A stretch of 7,289 bases of DNA from the NCBI GenBank assembly GCA_024648655.1, contig JAGGDZ010000162.1, positions 1-7,289 on the forward strand, written 5' to 3'. The notes beneath the pieces were generated by a model that had not been told where the DNA came from, did not search any database, and was given only the letters and a program-made list of their open reading frames with translations. Position numbers and translations under genes: made by a program. Below, one piece after another: positions 1-6,127 of the stretch. Source of the DNA: Chloroflexota bacterium. GTDB lineage: Bacteria > Chloroflexota > Dehalococcoidia > Lucifugimonadales > JADFKI01. Within the stretch, counting starts at the first letter, position 1, and each line of letters begins with the position of its first letter.

Positions 1-187
1 TCGGAGCCAACGGAACCTCTCCATGCACCAGCGTCGTCTCCTGATTACCCAAATAGATGGCAAGCGCGGTCAGGATCGAGCGAAGATGGAGATGGGATGT
101 GTTCTGCATGTCTTCTCGCAGCGGAAACTCGGGAAAGCGTTCAAGCCTGCCCGCTTCCTTTGTGAGTATGGACGTCCTGCTTATCAT
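1..187 (-). CDS. Uma2-family (DUF820) protein, 5' part only, runs off the left edge
   Basis: The first 62 codons of a minus-strand gene are present, starting at the ATG at 187-185 and open to the window edge. A purine-rich Shine-Dalgarno (GGAGAG on the minus strand, 195-200) lies 7 nt upstream, which supports this start. The N-terminus contains the run REDMQNTSHLHLRSILTAL, then GNQETTLVHGEVPLAP. That pattern (an M-x-N-x-x-H-L-x-x-R/K helix, a short beta segment, then GEVPL) matches my recollection of the N-terminus of Uma2-type proteins, which have a PD-(D/E)XK nuclease-like fold and are abundant in cyanobacteria and Chloroflexota. The family's cellular role is poorly defined. The catalytic part would lie outside the window, so its integrity cannot be judged. 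The reading frame is clean over all 62 codons. Family assignment is moderate; that this is a real coding region is fairly secure. Confidence 0.6.
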   Translation of the reverse strand, partial: MISRTSILTKEAGRLERFPEFPLREDMQNTSHLHLRSILTALAIYLGNQETTLVHGEVPLAP

Positions 188-235
188 CGCGGTTCTCTCC
201 AAGTCTGAGTGAGTTGAGCAGTTGCGACTGCCGCC

Positions 236-261
236 ATTATACCACTTGTGATACGCGTCAA
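236..261 (-). promoter_or_regulatory. Extended -10 promoter for the Uma2-like gene
   Basis: On the minus strand there is a perfect TATAAT (236-241) preceded by TGG, giving the extended -10 form TGnTATAAT. A TTGACG resembling a -35 lies at 256-261. The spacing between the boxes is only 14 nt, shorter than the usual 16-18, but an extended -10 element can work with a poor -35. Transcription would begin near 229 and give a leader of about 40 nt before the ATG at 187. Confidence 0.6.
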
Positions 262-721
262 TTACAAACTAGCGGACAGAGGGGGCAGGACAACTCAGAG
301 CGGCAAGAATAATCGATGCGACCTGTAAAAGTCATTGTCGCGTATCAAGTAGGCCGAAGGTAGGTGACTATAAGTGTGCTGGCGATCTTATCAGGCAGAG
401 CACTGATTAACGAGGACGACTGCCGACTGTTGGATGGTATGGGACGACCTATTTGGAGATACGAGCTTGAAATAATGGGACAGTCGATACCATCAAGTTC
501 CGTCTTCCGTTCAGCGGACGCCGACGCTCACTCAGTCTCAAAGCCGCCCCAGCTCAGCAGGAGAAATCCTCTGTGGATGATCCCATCGAGATTGTGGCAG
601 CAATGTCCGCACAAACAATCTATCGACGCCTAGGTAACCGTTCCAAAGTTGGTGTGATAAGAAAGAAGCGGGGAATCCTGATAGAGTTCTGAATGAATAC
701 AATAGAACTTGGGGGGCGCCG
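262..721. other. About 460 bases with no assignable gene
   Basis: This stretch separates the Uma2 promoter from the transposase remnant. Nothing in it matches a family I recognise, and I see no tRNA-like cloverleaf. A GTG-started plus-strand frame at 364-633 and a second frame open from 471 to the TGA at 690-692 are both visible. The second contains SSVDDPIEIVAAMSAQTIYR followed by RLGNRSKVGVIRKKRG, which looks more protein-like (a possible helix-turn-helix segment rich in basic residues) than random translation. It has no clear start codon or ribosome-binding site. It is best read as decayed coding sequence or insertion debris of unknown origin. Confidence 0.4.
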
Positions 722-1145
722 ATGCCAAGAGTACGGTTTACACTGCCACAGGTCAAGGAGTATCCGACACTCGCCCGTCGAGCTGCCCATATTGTGCAGG
801 AGTTGCATTCCACAAGCACGGGCATCTGTGGGACATCTACTGACCGCTCCGGGATGCAAGTTGTCTAGGATGAGCAGTTGGCGGAATGTACAGGAAGCGG
901 TAGTGGGAACGGACGAGACGATAGTGAAGATGAAGGGAGAGAAGGCGGTCGTGGGGTTTGTGATGGACGGTGTGAGTGGCAGGCCGGTTGGAATAGACCT
1001 GCCGGTGGAGCGTGACGGCGTGGGCTTTACGGACTGGTTGAGCGAGTATGTGGAAGGTAAGGTACAAGACGATAAGGGGATACAAGAGTGTGGATGGGAT
1101 GCTGAACGGTTGATGGCTGACGCAGTGGGTGTGGGGTGGCGATGA
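722..1145 (+). pseudogene. Decayed DDE-type transposase, frameshifted and internally deleted
   Basis: Three pieces of what looks like one transposase occur in order but in different frames. From the ATG at 722 (frame 2) the sequence reads MPRVRFTLPQVKEYPT. From about 769 (frame 1) it continues as RPSSCPYCAGVAFHKHG, a CPxC...HxHG zinc-finger-like N-terminal segment common in DDE transposases, and reaches a stop at 841. From about 870 (frame 3) it reads SRMSSWRNVQEAV, then VGTDETIVKMKGEKAVVGFV and SGRPVGIDLPVERDG, ending at a TGA at 1143-1145. The DET carries what would be the first catalytic acidic residue of the DDE triad, and the downstream lines look like the following beta-hairpin. The second Cys pair, the HTH region and the later D and E residues are missing, so the gene cannot make an active enzyme. 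A frame-1 tail reading ELSPGELMAAVVARRLKW to a stop at about 1201-1203 is unassigned. I saw no terminal inverted repeats. Confidence 0.6.
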
Positions 1146-1311
1146 CGAACTGTCGCCGGGTGAGTTGATGGCGGCGGTAGTCGCTCGGCGTCTGAAATGG
1201 TAGGCTGTCGTGCCTTGTTCACTCCTCCCGAAACTCCACACCGCCTTTGGGACGGTTACCTTTTCAGAGTCGTTCAAGCCTTACCACAAGGCGTGATTGC
1301 GCGTCTAATAC

Positions 1312-2184
1312 CTATATTCTATAAAGCGCTTCCGTATTTCGCGCGAAGATATCCCTCTTATCTTCCTCCGAAAAGTCAGCAACTATCTCTGTGTATGCGT
1401 CGATGAGGGTATCATAGTCGCTGAACAGGCTGTCAACGGGCCAGTTAGTTGCGAAGATGCTCCGTTTCACACCGAACGCCTCAATGCACTCCAATACCCA
1501 TGGACGGATGCTGTCCACGGTCCAGCTGTGATCACCCATGCCAAGTCCCGAAATCTTGATGATGATGTTTTCCGCAGTCGCGGCCGTCGCCATACCGCGC
1601 TTCCAAAGTTCAAAGTATTCCGGCGTGCGCTCAGCAGGATTGCCCGCGTGATCAATCACGATGACTATGTTCGGGAACTTGTTCGCTAGGGTGACCAACT
1701 TTTCCATATCCTGGCACTGAGCCGCGATGCTTGCATGCAAGTCATACTTTTCGAGCAGTGCATAGCCCCTTTGAAAGTCGTCCGCTATCAGAAAATCGCC
1801 GTATGAGAAATCTCTGATACCGCGCATTCGCGGAAATTCGCAGTGTCGCTCTAATACTGATTCGACACTTGGGTCGCGCAAGTCAGCATACGCGACAATG
1901 GCATGCGGGAAGCCTGTACGTTCGGCAGCATCCTCTAACCACTCTGTCTCCTTTACCGGATCCTTCGAGCCGATAGCTGCCTGCACATGTACCGCCTTGG
2001 AAACATTCGATGCACGCGTGATCTCTATGAAGTCCTCTGCGAGAAAGTTGCGTTCGCCCAGTTTTCTCATCTGCTTGCCGATGAGTGGCGGATCGACATC
2101 CGGCTGCCAGTGGCCGTAGAACAGTTCCGGGTGCTGCATGTCATAGAAGTGAACATGCGAATCGACAAACTCCAGTTTTTGCAT
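1312..2184 (-). CDS. Amidohydrolase family 2 (COG3618-type) metal-dependent hydrolase
   Basis: This 290-residue protein belongs to the TIM-barrel amidohydrolase family 2 (PF04909), in the COG3618 branch that includes lactonases such as L-fuconolactonase. The visible signs are the N-terminal metal motif DSHVHFYD (H10, H12), VHVQA at 66-70, RGIRD at 121-125, a conserved barrel histidine in VIDHAGNP (H179) and the C-terminal strand FATNWPVDSLF (244-254). The protein closes with ARNTEALYRI, the usual end of this family. Many relatives carry Asp where N247 sits; Asn at this place is, to my knowledge, common within the COG3618 branch, so it is not taken as inactivation. There is no signal peptide, so it should be cytoplasmic. 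The start is well fixed by GGAGG at 2194-2198 on the minus strand, 9 nt before the ATG. It lies 61 nt downstream of trmD and is the last gene of the minus-strand run. The substrate cannot be told from sequence; a lactone or related ester is a family-level guess. Confidence 0.85.
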   Translation of the reverse strand: MQKLEFVDSHVHFYDMQHPELFYGHWQPDVDPPLIGKQMRKLGERNFLAEDFIEITRASNVSKAVHVQAAIGSKDPVKETEWLEDAAERTGFPHAIVAYADLRDPSVESVLERHCEFPRMRGIRDFSYGDFLIADDFQRGYALLEKYDLHASIAAQCQDMEKLVTLANKFPNIVIVIDHAGNPAERTPEYFELWKRGMATAATAENIIIKISGLGMGDHSWTVDSIRPWVLECIEAFGVKRSIFATNWPVDSLFSDYDTLIDAYTEIVADFSEEDKRDIFARNTEALYRI

Positions 2185-2245
2185 TAGTCCTTTCCTCCTA
2201 TGCCAATGTTAATCCAAACGACAAATATAAGTGTCGGCGATAATG

Positions 2246-2989
2246 CTAATCCTGCTCTTCACACAGTGCCTCGACAAATTCCCATTCTTCTACAGATAGG
2301 TCGGCACTCTCCAGCAAGTCAGGCCTCCGCAGCGCAGTACGGCGCAGCGACTCCCGCCTGCGCCAGCGCTCAATCTCAGCATGGTTGCCCGACAGCAGCA
2401 CTTCCGGTACTTCGCTGCCCTCATGCAAGGCGGGCCGCGTGTACTGCGGAAACTGAAGTAGTCCTGTGGAGAATGTGTCGTCCTGAGTTGACTCGATTGA
2501 CCCTACTGCCCCGGGAATCAGGCGCGTAACCGCATCTATCACGATCATGGCAGCCAGTTCGCCGCCACTCAGCACGTAATCGCCGACGCTAATCTCGCAC
2601 GTCGCCAGATTCTCGGCTACTCGACCGTCCACCCCCTCGTACCGCCCACAGATGAGAATAATGTCCTCGTTGGTAGCCATTTGTTCCACGATGCGCTGCG
2701 TCAATGGCGTCCCCTGCGGTGTTAGCAAGGTAATGGGAGTATCATCAGCCAGGTCTGCGCCGGACTTCACACTTCTCACGGCATCGAATATAGGTTCAGG
2801 CTTCATCACCATGCCATATCCACCGCCGTATGGATAGTCGTCAACGCTGCGATGCCTGTCGGTCGCGTATTCGCGAATATCGTGCAGGTGAATTTCAACC
2901 AGTCCACGCTCGACGGCGCGCGCGATGATGCTCTCCGACAGAGGCCCGTCGAACATCGCGGGAAAGATGGTCAGCACATGGAAGCGCAT
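2246..2989 (-). CDS. trmD: tRNA (guanine-N1)-methyltransferase TrmD
   Basis: TrmD transfers a methyl group from S-adenosylmethionine to N1 of G37, next to the anticodon, in tRNAs that would otherwise slip frame. The 247-residue protein is of normal length. It starts MRFHVLTIFP and has the signature DDYPYGGGYGMVMKP (50-64), the SPOUT trefoil-knot segment ICGRYEGVDGRV (113-124), SVGDYVLSGGELAAM (134-148) and FPQYTRP (180-186), followed by VPEVLLSGNHAEIERWR (194-210). R156 and D171 align with the catalytic Arg154 and Asp169 of the E. coli enzyme. The frame is open 24 codons further upstream, but those overlap mogA and do not look like TrmD, so the ATG at 2989-2987 is chosen. It has only a weak ribosome-binding site and begins 4 nt after the mogA stop, suggesting translational coupling. 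In many bacteria trmD sits in rpsP-rimM-trmD-rplS; none of those genes is here. Confidence 0.96.
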   Translation of the reverse strand: MRFHVLTIFPAMFDGPLSESIIARAVERGLVEIHLHDIREYATDRHRSVDDYPYGGGYGMVMKPEPIFDAVRSVKSGADLADDTPITLLTPQGTPLTQRIVEQMATNEDIILICGRYEGVDGRVAENLATCEISVGDYVLSGGELAAMIVIDAVTRLIPGAVGSIESTQDDTFSTGLLQFPQYTRPALHEGSEVPEVLLSGNHAEIERWRRRESLRRTALRRPDLLESADLSVEEWEFVEALCEEQD

Positions 2990-2993
2990 AGCA

Positions 2994-3506
2994 TCAAGGC
3001 GTAGCGTGAGTGCGCCAGCCCTTGACCATCTCCAACCCGTGAACAAGCGCAGGCATCGCAACGCCTAGAGTTTCCCGCACTGCTTTCTCGCTGCCCGGAA
3101 GGTTGACTATGAGGCAGCCAGAGCGCACTCCTGCCGTGGCGCGGCTGAGCATCGCAAAGGGCGTGAACTGTAGGGTCTGCATCCGCATCGCCTCACCGAT
3201 TCCGGGCGCTTCAATATCGAGAACGACCCGCGTAGCCTCCGGCGTTACATCGCGCGGACCGAGTCCGGTGCCCCCGGTCGTCAGTATTAGGTCAACATTG
3301 CCGCCATCGCACCATTCCCGCAGCTTCTCCGAGATCTGAGGCACTTCGTCCGCGACCACATCGCGCAGCGCAAGCGCGTACCCCTCAGCCGCCATTATCT
3401 CGCAGATGGCGTTTCCACTCCCGTCCACAGCGCGTTCGCCGCTCGCGCCCGTATCGCTGACTGTGAGCACTCCCAGGTTAAATCTGCTGTTCGAGTCACT
3501 TGCCAT
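2994..3506 (-). CDS. MogA/MoaB-family molybdenum cofactor biosynthesis protein
   Basis: This 170-residue protein is a MoaB/MogA-type (MoCF-binding domain, PF00994) enzyme. It is expected to adenylylate molybdopterin before molybdenum insertion in molybdenum cofactor synthesis. Visible motifs are LGVLTVSDTGASGERAVDGSG (11-31, the N-terminal strand with the S-D-x-x-x-x-G-x-R pattern), the nucleotide/pterin loop TTGGTGLGPRDVTPEAT (76-92) with the conserved D86, and the C-terminal LPGSEKAVRE (136-145). A TTG six codons upstream (3524-3522) would add MRELSN. The ATG at 3506-3504 is preferred because the conserved protein begins just after it; a modest GAGAG lies 11 nt upstream of it. No other moa, moe or mob gene is in the window. 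It is the first gene of the minus-strand run, ending 4 nt before trmD. MogA and MoaB cannot be told apart here, so no symbol is given. Confidence 0.9.
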   Translation of the reverse strand: MASDSNSRFNLGVLTVSDTGASGERAVDGSGNAICEIMAAEGYALALRDVVADEVPQISEKLREWCDGGNVDLILTTGGTGLGPRDVTPEATRVVLDIEAPGIGEAMRMQTLQFTPFAMLSRATAGVRSGCLIVNLPGSEKAVRETLGVAMPALVHGLEMVKGWRTHATP

Positions 3507-3525
3507 GTTCGATAGTTCTCTCAAT

Positions 3526-3558
3526 CATTGTATTGGCATTGTATTGGAATCGTATTAG
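3526..3558. repeat. Tandem 11-bp repeat, three copies, upstream of mogA/moaB
   Basis: CATTGTATTGG occurs twice head to tail at 3526-3536 and 3537-3547. It is followed immediately by a third, degenerate copy AATCGTATTAG (3548-3558) that matches 8 of 11 positions. The period of 11 bp puts the copies on nearly the same face of the helix. On the minus strand each perfect copy contains TACAAT, a good match to a -10 box, so the array may overlap the mogA promoter. I found no well-spaced -35. It lies 20-52 bp upstream of the mogA ATG. Confidence 0.6.
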
Positions 3559-3718
3559 AAATAGTGCAAACATATACACAAAATATCCTTGCGTCTTCAG
3601 AGTTTACTTTGCGAAACTCGTCTCACGGTGAAAGAAATCAGAGCTACATGCACCAGAATCATTCTAGCATGGGCGCTCGATTTAACACTACAGACCGGAA
3701 GGCATAGGGTGGCTATCG
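3559..3718. promoter_or_regulatory. Divergent intergenic region between mogA and rsmH
   Basis: The whole gap between the two divergent genes spans 3507-3779. The part nearest the tandem repeat is AT-rich (about 3559-3588) and must hold or adjoin promoters for both directions, since the genes point away from each other. I could not identify a well-spaced -35/-10 pair for either strand. A TTG-started frame at 3589-3783 is open on the plus strand but shows no recognisable domain. No MraZ-type gene is present, although mraZ commonly precedes rsmH. Confidence 0.4.
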
Positions 3719-3726
3719 AGAAGGAG
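3719..3726 (+). promoter_or_regulatory. Strong Shine-Dalgarno for a leader ORF ahead of rsmH
   Basis: The sequence GAAAGGAG-like core AAGGAG at 3721-3726, preceded by GAG, is the best ribosome-binding site in the intergenic region. It sits 6 nt before a TTG at 3733 and 53 nt before the rsmH GTG. It is therefore too far away to serve rsmH directly and is not in a position to give an in-frame longer RsmH, because a TAA in that frame ends at 3731 and no start codon follows. Confidence 0.45.
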
Positions 3727-3732
3727 ACTAAC

Positions 3733-3783
3733 TTGTACCGGTACCTTGGAACGCAGCGACACTTCGTACCACATCTGGGGTGA
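3733..3783 (+). CDS. Putative 16-residue leader peptide overlapping the rsmH start
   Basis: A short frame starts with TTG 6 nt after AAGGAG and encodes MYRYLGTQRHFVPHLG (with TTG read as Met). Its TGA at 3781-3783 overlaps the rsmH GTG (3780-3782) as GTGA, the classical arrangement for translational coupling or re-initiation. The frame also stays open upstream to a TTG at 3589 (64 codons in all). The longer version has no ribosome-binding site that I can see and no recognisable domain. The peptide matches nothing known to me, and its value may lie in translating through the rsmH start rather than in the product. Confidence 0.35.
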   Translation: MYRYLGTQRHFVPHLG

Positions 3784-4721
3784 GTGTACATCATGTGCCT
3801 GTCTTGGTGGAAGAAGTGCTCTCCGCACTGCAAGTGAAGCCAGGCGGCAAATACATAGATGGCACTGCCGGTGAAGGAGGTCATTCGCTGGCAATCTTGA
3901 ACGCTGCGACTCCTGCTCCTCTGGTCCTCTCCATAGACATCGACGACGAGGCTCTGGAGACGGCAGCGGAACGAATCGGAGGATTTGCCGGAAGCTCAAC
4001 TCTTATGAAGGCGAGTTACTCCGACCTAGAGATAGTGGCGGCGGAGACAGGATTTACGAATGCAGACGGGATACTGCTGGATCTGGGGCTGTCCTCACTG
4101 CAATTGGATAAGGGCGAGCGTGGCTTCAGCTTCAGACACGAGGCTACACTGGACATGCGGTTCGATACTTCGCAGACGTTGACCGCTGACACAATAGTGA
4201 ACGGTTACGCGGAAGCGGATCTGGCAGACGTCATCTACCGTCTGGGGGAAGAAAGAAGGTCAAGACGCATAGCGAGAGCGATAGTCAATAACCGTCCAGT
4301 CAGGACAACGACGCAACTTGCAGAAATAGTTTCAGATTCAGTTGGAAGACGGCGAGGCAGGATTCACCCTGCCACAAGGACATTTCAGGCGATAAGAATT
4401 GCAGTCAATGATGAACTCGGCAACATACAAAAGGGACTCAAGGGAGCAGTCAATTCACTTGGCGCGGATGGGCGTCTCGCTATCATCAGCTACCATTCCC
4501 TCGAAGACCGAATCGTCAAGAATACACTGCGTTTCATGGCTTCGGATTGCGTCTGTCCGCCTACCGTTCCGCTATGCGTATGCGAGCGCGAACCAACCGT
4601 TAGGATCGTTAACCGACGAGTCATCAAACCATCAAGCGAAGAAGTGAGCGCTAATCCAAGAAGCAGAAGCGCCCGCCTCAGAATCGCCGAGCGCATCCAC
4701 TCCAGCAATTTTGAAATCTAA
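3780..4721 (+). CDS. rsmH: 16S rRNA (cytosine-1402-N4)-methyltransferase RsmH (MraW)
   Basis: RsmH methylates N4 of C1402 in 16S rRNA, at the P site of the small subunit, using S-adenosylmethionine. The 313-residue protein has the usual length and all family blocks: HVPVLVEEVL (5-14), the SAM-binding loop YIDGTAGEGGHS (25-36), acidic D53, GILLDLGLSSLQLDKGERGF (97-116) with LDMRFD (124-129), GEERRSRRIARAIV (156-169), RIHPATRTFQAIR (194-206), SYHSLEDR (237-244) and the C-terminal RSRSARLRIAER (294-305). A CVCP-x5-CVC cysteine pair set (257-268) is a feature of many RsmH proteins. The start is a GTG giving MSVHHVPVLVEEV. It has no good ribosome-binding site of its own and overlaps the end of the short leader frame by GTGA, so coupled translation is inferred. 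It is the first gene of the rsmH-ftsA-ftsZ cluster; ftsA begins 41 nt after its stop. Confidence 0.96.
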   Translation: MSVHHVPVLVEEVLSALQVKPGGKYIDGTAGEGGHSLAILNAATPAPLVLSIDIDDEALETAAERIGGFAGSSTLMKASYSDLEIVAAETGFTNADGILLDLGLSSLQLDKGERGFSFRHEATLDMRFDTSQTLTADTIVNGYAEADLADVIYRLGEERRSRRIARAIVNNRPVRTTTQLAEIVSDSVGRRRGRIHPATRTFQAIRIAVNDELGNIQKGLKGAVNSLGADGRLAIISYHSLEDRIVKNTLRFMASDCVCPPTVPLCVCEREPTVRIVNRRVIKPSSEEVSANPRSRSARLRIAERIHSSNFEI

Positions 4722-4747
4722 ATCTGCCATCGTGATTGAACCGGCAT

Positions 4748-4754
4748 AGGAAGG
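4748..4754 (+). promoter_or_regulatory. Ribosome-binding site that fixes the ftsA start
   Basis: AGGAAGG lies 8 nt before the ATG at 4763. The alternative in-frame TTG at 4736 has no such sequence in front of it, so the ATG is the better start. Confidence 0.7.
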
Positions 4755-4762
4755 CGATACAC

Positions 4763-6046
4763 ATGCGTGGAGCAGTAGTAGAAAACTCCAAGGTATTTGC
4801 GGCAATTGACATTGGCACCACAAAGGTGTTCACCGTCATTGGGAAGAAAGCGAGCAATGGCCGTGTAGAGATACTCGGGCACGGGATAGCTCCCTGCAGA
4901 GGGGTGCATAAGGGCGTGATCGAAAATGTAGTCGCCACCCAGGACGCTGTGCGTAACTCAGTCGGCATGGCAGAGCGGACCAGTGGGGCGCATGTGGACA
5001 CGGCCTTCGTCGGCATCAGTGGCAGGAGCATATCCTACGAAAAAAGATACGACACTATCGACTGGGTTGGCGAGCACGGCGTCATTACTCACAACGAAGT
5101 CGAGAAAGTTTCCGTCTCTGTTGCGGGAAATGGCAGCGGCGGCGGCCATTTCGGACGGCAGGTAATCCACGCCGTCCCTCGAAGCTACTCCATTGATGGC
5201 AAAATGGGCGTCTCGGACCCCGTGGGTATGCACACCAGCGAAGTGGATGTGGAAACCCACCTTGTCGAGGGGTCTGAAGTCGATATTACAAGACTGAAAA
5301 GGTCCGTCGAAGGAGCCGGTATCAAAATTGAATCTCTTGTATTGGGCGCTCTCGCCAGCGTCGAATCGACTCTGCTGCAAGAGGAGAAGATTCACGGCGC
5401 GGCAATGATCGACATCGGCGGCGGAACGACGGACGTGATGATCTTCAGGGATGGCACTATGCAGTACTCCTCCGTCATCCCGGTCGGAGGTTACCAGTTC
5501 ACAAACGACATTTGCGTCGTCTATAACACTACCCATGACTCGGCTGAGGAAGTGAAGCTTAACCACGCGAATGTCCTTCCCAACTCGGCGAGCATCCACG
5601 AGGAAGTTTCAATGCCTATATCTGGCGGGCGCACATCGCTCGACGTTTCCCTTCACGACGTCTGTCAACTGATGCGTGAGCGAGCGCAGGAACTGACACG
5701 CATGATTGCGCTGAAATTACGCGAGGGCGGCGTACACGATCTGCATGAATACCCGATTATACTCTCGGGCGGAGCGGCTAAGCTCGGAGGCTTCCAGGAA
5801 CTCTTCCAGACGCTCACATCGGCAAAAGTGCGAATGGGTTCGCCTTTAGGCTATTTTGGTGTGCCAAGGGAACTTCAGAAATCCATGTACAGCACCGGAT
5901 TAGGCATCCTGATTTGGGCAGCTTATCAGGACGATGACGAGCCTAAGCCTCACGCCATCGGAGATTACAACGGGCATCGTTCTTCACGCCCGGCACAAGA
6001 GGCGCAAGCGCGAAAGGGTGGGATTCTCAGTATGTTCAAGAGATAG
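4763..6046 (+). CDS. ftsA: Cell division protein FtsA, actin-like membrane tether of FtsZ
   Basis: FtsA is an actin-fold ATPase that binds the FtsZ tail and anchors the Z-ring to the inner face of the membrane. The 427-residue protein has the phosphate-1 loop AAIDIGTTKV (13-22), the phosphate-2 loop MIDIGGGTTDVMIF (215-228) and the adenosine-binding turn ILSGGAAKLGG (333-343). Between the first two is the FtsA-specific 1C (SHS2) region, including FVGISGRSISYE and HAVPRSYSIDGKMGVSDPVGM. The latter distinguishes it from MreB and DnaK-like relatives. After a hydrophilic linker the protein ends in GGILSMFKR, which fits the short amphipathic membrane-targeting helix of FtsA. An in-frame TTG nine codons upstream is open, but the ATG has the AGGAAGG site. 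It sits between rsmH and ftsZ, and its partner ftsZ starts 81 nt after its stop. Length is close to that of E. coli FtsA (420). Confidence 0.95.
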   Translation: MRGAVVENSKVFAAIDIGTTKVFTVIGKKASNGRVEILGHGIAPCRGVHKGVIENVVATQDAVRNSVGMAERTSGAHVDTAFVGISGRSISYEKRYDTIDWVGEHGVITHNEVEKVSVSVAGNGSGGGHFGRQVIHAVPRSYSIDGKMGVSDPVGMHTSEVDVETHLVEGSEVDITRLKRSVEGAGIKIESLVLGALASVESTLLQEEKIHGAAMIDIGGGTTDVMIFRDGTMQYSSVIPVGGYQFTNDICVVYNTTHDSAEEVKLNHANVLPNSASIHEEVSMPISGGRTSLDVSLHDVCQLMRERAQELTRMIALKLREGGVHDLHEYPIILSGGAAKLGGFQELFQTLTSAKVRMGSPLGYFGVPRELQKSMYSTGLGILIWAAYQDDDEPKPHAIGDYNGHRSSRPAQEAQARKGGILSMFKR

Positions 6047-6098
6047 ATTCTTACGCCGTGGAATACATACCAGAATTGAAAACAAACATATTCTTACG
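6047..6098. repeat. Direct repeat ATTCTTACG in the ftsA-ftsZ gap
   Basis: ATTCTTACG occurs at 6047-6055 and again at 6090-6098, 43 bp apart from start to start, about four helical turns. Both copies lie in the 81-nt gap upstream of ftsZ. The second overlaps the place where a weak ftsZ promoter (TTGAAA at 6076-6081 and TAGAAC at 6101-6106, spacer 19) could be drawn. A binding site is possible, but a chance 9-mer is not excluded. Confidence 0.3.
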
Positions 6099-6127
6099 AC
6101 TAGAACCTTAGGGGAGGACAGAGAATA

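Noticed and set aside
620..1277. Long minus-strand open frames (620-1222 and 837-1277)
   Set aside because: Their translations are low-complexity in Ser, Thr, Pro and His with no family signature. They lie opposite the transposase remnant and have no supporting ribosome-binding site, so they are shadows.
1278..1292. Hairpin GCCTT/AAGGC downstream of the amidohydrolase stop, as its terminator
   Set aside because: The stem is only 5 bp and no T-run follows on the minus strand, so it does not meet the usual pattern of an intrinsic terminator.
3589..3783. A full 64-residue gene ahead of rsmH
   Set aside because: The TTG at 3589 lacks a ribosome-binding site and the product resembles nothing. 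Only its last 16 codons have a supporting Shine-Dalgarno, so only that part is listed.
3694..4754. Similar words CCGGAAGGCATAGG and CCGGCATAGGAAGG ahead of rsmH and ftsA
   Set aside because: They share blocks in shuffled order rather than an aligned repeat, and the second is accounted for by the ftsA ribosome-binding site. Chance similarity is sufficient.
4958..5599. 213-codon minus-strand frame inside ftsA
   Set aside because: It is antisense to a confidently identified FtsA and shows no domain; it is a by-product of codon use in ftsA.
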